Below, one piece after another: positions 6,192-8,063 of a stretch of 8,063 nucleotides of DNA. Every line of letters starts with the position of its first letter. The first letter of the stretch is position 1. The stretch is from Segetimicrobium sp035279545. Its GTDB lineage: Bacteria; Sysuimicrobiota; Sysuimicrobiia; Sysuimicrobiales; Segetimicrobiaceae. The notes under the pieces were generated by a model. That model worked only from the letters and a program-made list of their open reading frames with translations. It was not told where the DNA came from and ran no database searches. The stretch lies in contig DATEHM010000105.1 in the NCBI GenBank assembly GCA_035279545.1, positions 1 to 8,063 of the forward strand, written 5' to 3'. A program made the translations under genes and the position numbers.

Positions 6192-6597
6192 TTCACCCAT
6201 CTCCGCACCGACGAGCAGCCCCCGAGCGGGATTCTGTGCGCGAGTAGTGTTCGGATGGTTTGAAAGCGATTCCTGCTCGCATCTCGAACCGCGCGTCGGC
6301 GCGGGGAGCCCCACCCATCTGCTCGGGGAAGGGTCCCCATCGGCCGTCAGCGCACAGAGTGAATGCCGGGCGGCAACGCGCCGGCAGGGCCGCGCGCCCC
6401 CGGGCCCCAGGGGGCCTCGCCGAAAACAGCGGCGGCCGGAACTCGGTTCGCGGACCGTGGGGGATCCCCAGGAGCCCTTCACCCACCTCGCCAAATCCCG
6501 CGGACAGGGGCGCGGCGTCTGCCGAGCGAATCCCTTGCCGGGCCCCCGCGTCGATACCCCCGGGGGGGACGTCGAGAGACGGGAGCGAGAAACGCCA
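6192..6597. other. Divergent intergenic region, no convincing gene, promoters expected but not resolved
   Basis: About 400 bases lie between the divergent starts of the cupin operon and the exported-protein gene, so promoters for both should be here. No confident -35/-10 pair or sigma-54 site is visible on either strand. The AT-richest patch is about 6230-6275. Short inverted repeats are present: GCGA/TCGC at 6266-6280, CGGT/ACCG at 6444-6457, GGGGATCCCC at 6460-6469 and CCCCCGGGGG at 6557-6566. Open frames crossing it have the low-complexity Arg/Gly/Pro composition expected of non-coding GC-rich DNA. Confidence 0.5.
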
Positions 6598-7827
6598 ATG
6601 AAGGAAGCCCGAGCCCTTGGAAGACTGCCGCTCGTGTTCGCGGCGATCGTCTTGGCTTTCTCCGTGACCGAGGGCGCAAAGGCTCAGCCGCCACGAGTCA
6701 CGCAGCGCGTGGGCCCGGAGGCGGTATGGAATCCGCCGCGAGACGTATTCCTGATGATTGGGCGGGAGTGTGGGGGGAAGAGCGCGGGGTGTCTTCCGGG
6801 TCTGATGGACCAGTCAGGCGCATCGACGCAGGCGATCGAATTCAGCCGATCGCTGCACGGGGAAGGCTATCTCGAGGCGTTTCGGACGATGGGCCGGGTG
6901 GACCTGGGGACCATCGCCTATCCGTTCCGAGCAAACGATAACGAGGTCCCGGCCTTGATCAACGGCAAGCCGCCCGTGGTGGACGTGCAGAGCTCTGCGG
7001 CCTCGCTCGTCCTCGCGGGAGACCCCTACTATGATGCGATTCTACGGAAGCACCCGCACGCCGGGTGGCTGGGGGACACACCGACCTTCAAGAAGATGGA
7101 GACCCTGCCGCCAGGAGGGCAGCGCTTTGTCTTCTCGTTCGCGCTGCAAGACGGCTGCCACGCCTGCGCGATATTGGGGAAGACCTGGTTTGCCATGGAT
7201 TTTGACGGCTCGGGGACATTACGGAAGCCGGTGCTGCTGGGATGTACCGACCCGGGAGCGATCCAACCCCCACAACCGGCGGCGCAGAAGGCCCCGCGGG
7301 GCTCTTCGGCCCCGGCGAAGCCCGCGCCGCCGGATCGTCTCATCACGCATGCCGCCGTGGGACCGGTGCGGGTTGGGATGACCATCGCGCAGGCGCGAAC
7401 CGCCCTGCACGGCTTGGAGGTGGCGAGAGGGGCGAGCGGGGATGGCGCCGTCATCTATGCCGTGCGGCACGGAACGCAGACCTTGATGGTGCTCTTTCCC
7501 CTCCCCAAGCAGGCCTGGGATCCGATCAACGAGCGTACGCGGATCCATGGGATCGAGGTGTTCGACCCGACGTATGCCACCGGCGCCGGAGTTCACCCGG
7601 GGATGCGGCTCCAGGATGTCGAACTGATCTATGGAAAATTGATCAAGCTCCAGCGATCCGAGATCGAATCCCAGGAATTCGCCTCATTCCCCAAGCTGCC
7701 AACGGGGATGGTGATCCGCGTGCCCTCGGGGACGGGCACCTATGCCGCGGGGGAAAGCACGACGACACGCTATACCCCACCCGCGCGGGTCCTGAGCATC
7801 GGTGTGGCATGGACAGGCCCTTGGTGA
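6598..7827 (+). CDS. Exported two-part protein of unknown function with CxxC motif
   Basis: 409 residues. A signal peptide is clear: basic start, hydrophobic core LPLVFAAIVLAF (10-21) and AKA before Q30, so it is probably secreted to the periplasm. The first mature part (~30-220) has C58 and C65 in REC-x6-C, a CxxC motif C187-H-A-C190 and C216 in LLGCTDPG; GKTWFAMDFDGSG follows the CxxC. A Pro/Ala-rich linker (~221-246) leads to a C-terminal part (~247-409) with GPVRVGMTIAQARTAL and GVHPGMRLQDVELIYG. This paired GM-type arrangement is seen in uncharacterised exported bacterial proteins. No enzyme family is recognised. CxxC could be redox-active, metal-binding or a structural disulfide; it is not a heme c site because no His follows. 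The start at 6598 is chosen for the signal peptide although the reading frame stays open far upstream; only a distant GGGAG (6581-6585) precedes it. It is transcribed away from the operon, so a shared pathway is not implied. Confidence 0.82.
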   Translation: MKEARALGRLPLVFAAIVLAFSVTEGAKAQPPRVTQRVGPEAVWNPPRDVFLMIGRECGGKSAGCLPGLMDQSGASTQAIEFSRSLHGEGYLEAFRTMGRVDLGTIAYPFRANDNEVPALINGKPPVVDVQSSAASLVLAGDPYYDAILRKHPHAGWLGDTPTFKKMETLPPGGQRFVFSFALQDGCHACAILGKTWFAMDFDGSGTLRKPVLLGCTDPGAIQPPQPAAQKAPRGSSAPAKPAPPDRLITHAAVGPVRVGMTIAQARTALHGLEVARGASGDGAVIYAVRHGTQTLMVLFPLPKQAWDPINERTRIHGIEVFDPTYATGAGVHPGMRLQDVELIYGKLIKLQRSEIESQEFASFPKLPTGMVIRVPSGTGTYAAGESTTTRYTPPARVLSIGVAWTGPW

Positions 7828-7840
7828 ACGACGTGATCTC

Positions 7841-7869
7841 ACGCTGCGGCGCTCCTCCGGGGACGGCGT
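7841..7869 (+). repeat. Possible stem-loop after the exported-protein gene
   Basis: ACGCTG at 7841-7846 can pair with CGGCGT at 7864-7869 (one T-G wobble), starting 13 bases after the stop codon. No T-run follows, so it is not a standard intrinsic terminator, though its place fits a 3' end stem. Confidence 0.25.
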
Positions 7870-7884
7870 AGGCGATCTCGCGGC

Positions 7885-8063
7885 GTGCGGTCGGGAGACC
7901 GCCATCGACCGAGCGGCCTTTCAAGGGAGTCGGTCATGATGCCTGACGGCAACGCCACACAGCATGAAAATGGTCGTCACGGGCGAAAGCAACGGTCTGC
8001 GGCGGGGAAGAGAGGTCGCGTCTCCTTGGTGCCGAGAGCCCGTAAGGGAGTCTGACCCCGGCG
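7885..8063 (+). ncRNA. Candidate structured RNA, possibly the 5' end of a group II intron, continuing past the window
   Basis: No convincing gene lies here, but the plus strand folds into consecutive stems. (a) GCGGTC 7887-7892 pairs with GACCGC 7897-7902 around a GGGA loop. (b) CATC+GACCGA 7903-7912 pairs with TCGGTC 7930-7935 and GATG 7938-7941 with a 2-base bulge, and has an inner CCT/AGG hairpin. (c) A GAAA tetraloop (7985-7988) is closed by two pairs. (d) GGC 8001-8003, AAG 8008-8010 and GAG 8012-8014 pair with CTC 8022-8024, CTT 8025-8027 and GCC 8031-8033. The start GTGCG at 7885-7889 matches the GTGYG consensus of group II intron 5' ends. The motif AAGGGAGTC occurs twice (7923 and 8044). 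The intron reading is inference: no catalytic domain V or reverse transcriptase is within the window. A cis-regulatory leader of a downstream gene is the main alternative. Confidence 0.3.

Noticed and set aside
6444..6469. CGGT/ACCG inverted repeat followed by GGGGATCCCC as a terminator
   Set aside because: No T-run follows on either strand and no gene ends here. Short palindromes of this kind are common by chance in DNA this rich in G and C.
6177..6494. Minus-strand open frames of about 100 codons just upstream of the cupin
   Set aside because: Their composition is low-complexity Arg/Gly/Pro, they overlap the cupin start region, and no domain is visible. More likely leader or promoter DNA.
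4015..6597. A very long plus-strand open frame continuous with the exported-protein gene, opposite the transporter genes
   Set aside because: Its translation before 6598 is Arg/Gly/Asp/His-rich low-complexity sequence, and it lies antisense to genes with full family motifs. The signal peptide at 6598 marks the real start. The frame is open because of high GC content.
7964..8063. Plus-strand frame from ATG at 7964, open to the window edge
   Set aside because: It overlaps the predicted hairpins and another short frame, has no clear ribosome binding site and is too short to judge. It could be the start of a gene beyond the window, but nothing here supports that.
1..8063. CRISPR arrays, tRNA or rRNA genes, insertion sequences
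   Set aside because: No evenly spaced direct repeats, cloverleaf with a TTC-type arm, conserved rRNA segment or transposase motif was seen on either strand.

Overview
The window is a GC-rich stretch of bacterial DNA with dense gene packing, strong purine-rich ribosome binding sites and one TTG start. The solute-binding protein has a cleavable signal peptide and no lipobox, which suggests a diderm with a true periplasm. The lineage cannot be assigned from sequence alone. A soil or sediment bacterium, such as a proteobacterium or a Methylomirabilota/Rokubacteria-like lineage, would fit, but that is a guess.

Minus strand, 6180 down to 1, looks like a single operon. In transcription order it holds a small metal-type cupin (6180-5773), then a polar-amino-acid-type ABC importer made of a periplasmic binding protein (5676-4792), one permease (4758-4012) and an ATPase (4009-3209). 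These are followed by a crotonase-fold enzyme (3209-2415), an acyl-CoA dehydrogenase (2405-1257) and an NDP-forming acyl-CoA synthetase (1264 to beyond base 1, so its C-terminus is missing). From the binding protein onward the genes are separated by at most 33 bases, touch or overlap. The cupin is separated by 96 bases that carry an inverted repeat and a short palindrome. The set reads as a private uptake and CoA-dependent degradation pathway: import a small acid or amino-acid-like compound, make or use its CoA thioester, then dehydrogenate and modify it. The substrate is not identifiable here.

Two of the catabolic enzymes have unusual active sites. The dehydrogenase has Asp where the family catalytic base is Glu, and the crotonase has Ala and Asp where the two hydratase glutamates should be. 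This argues against plain straight-chain beta-oxidation.

Positions 6181-6597 form a GC-rich divergent intergenic region with several short inverted repeats and no confident promoter. On the plus strand, 6598-7827 encodes an exported two-part protein of unknown function with a CxxC motif and a C-terminal domain containing two GM-type motifs.

From about 7885 to the end no convincing gene is visible. Instead there is a run of consecutive hairpins beginning at GTGCG, which resembles the start of a structured RNA, possibly the 5' end of a group II intron continuing past the window.
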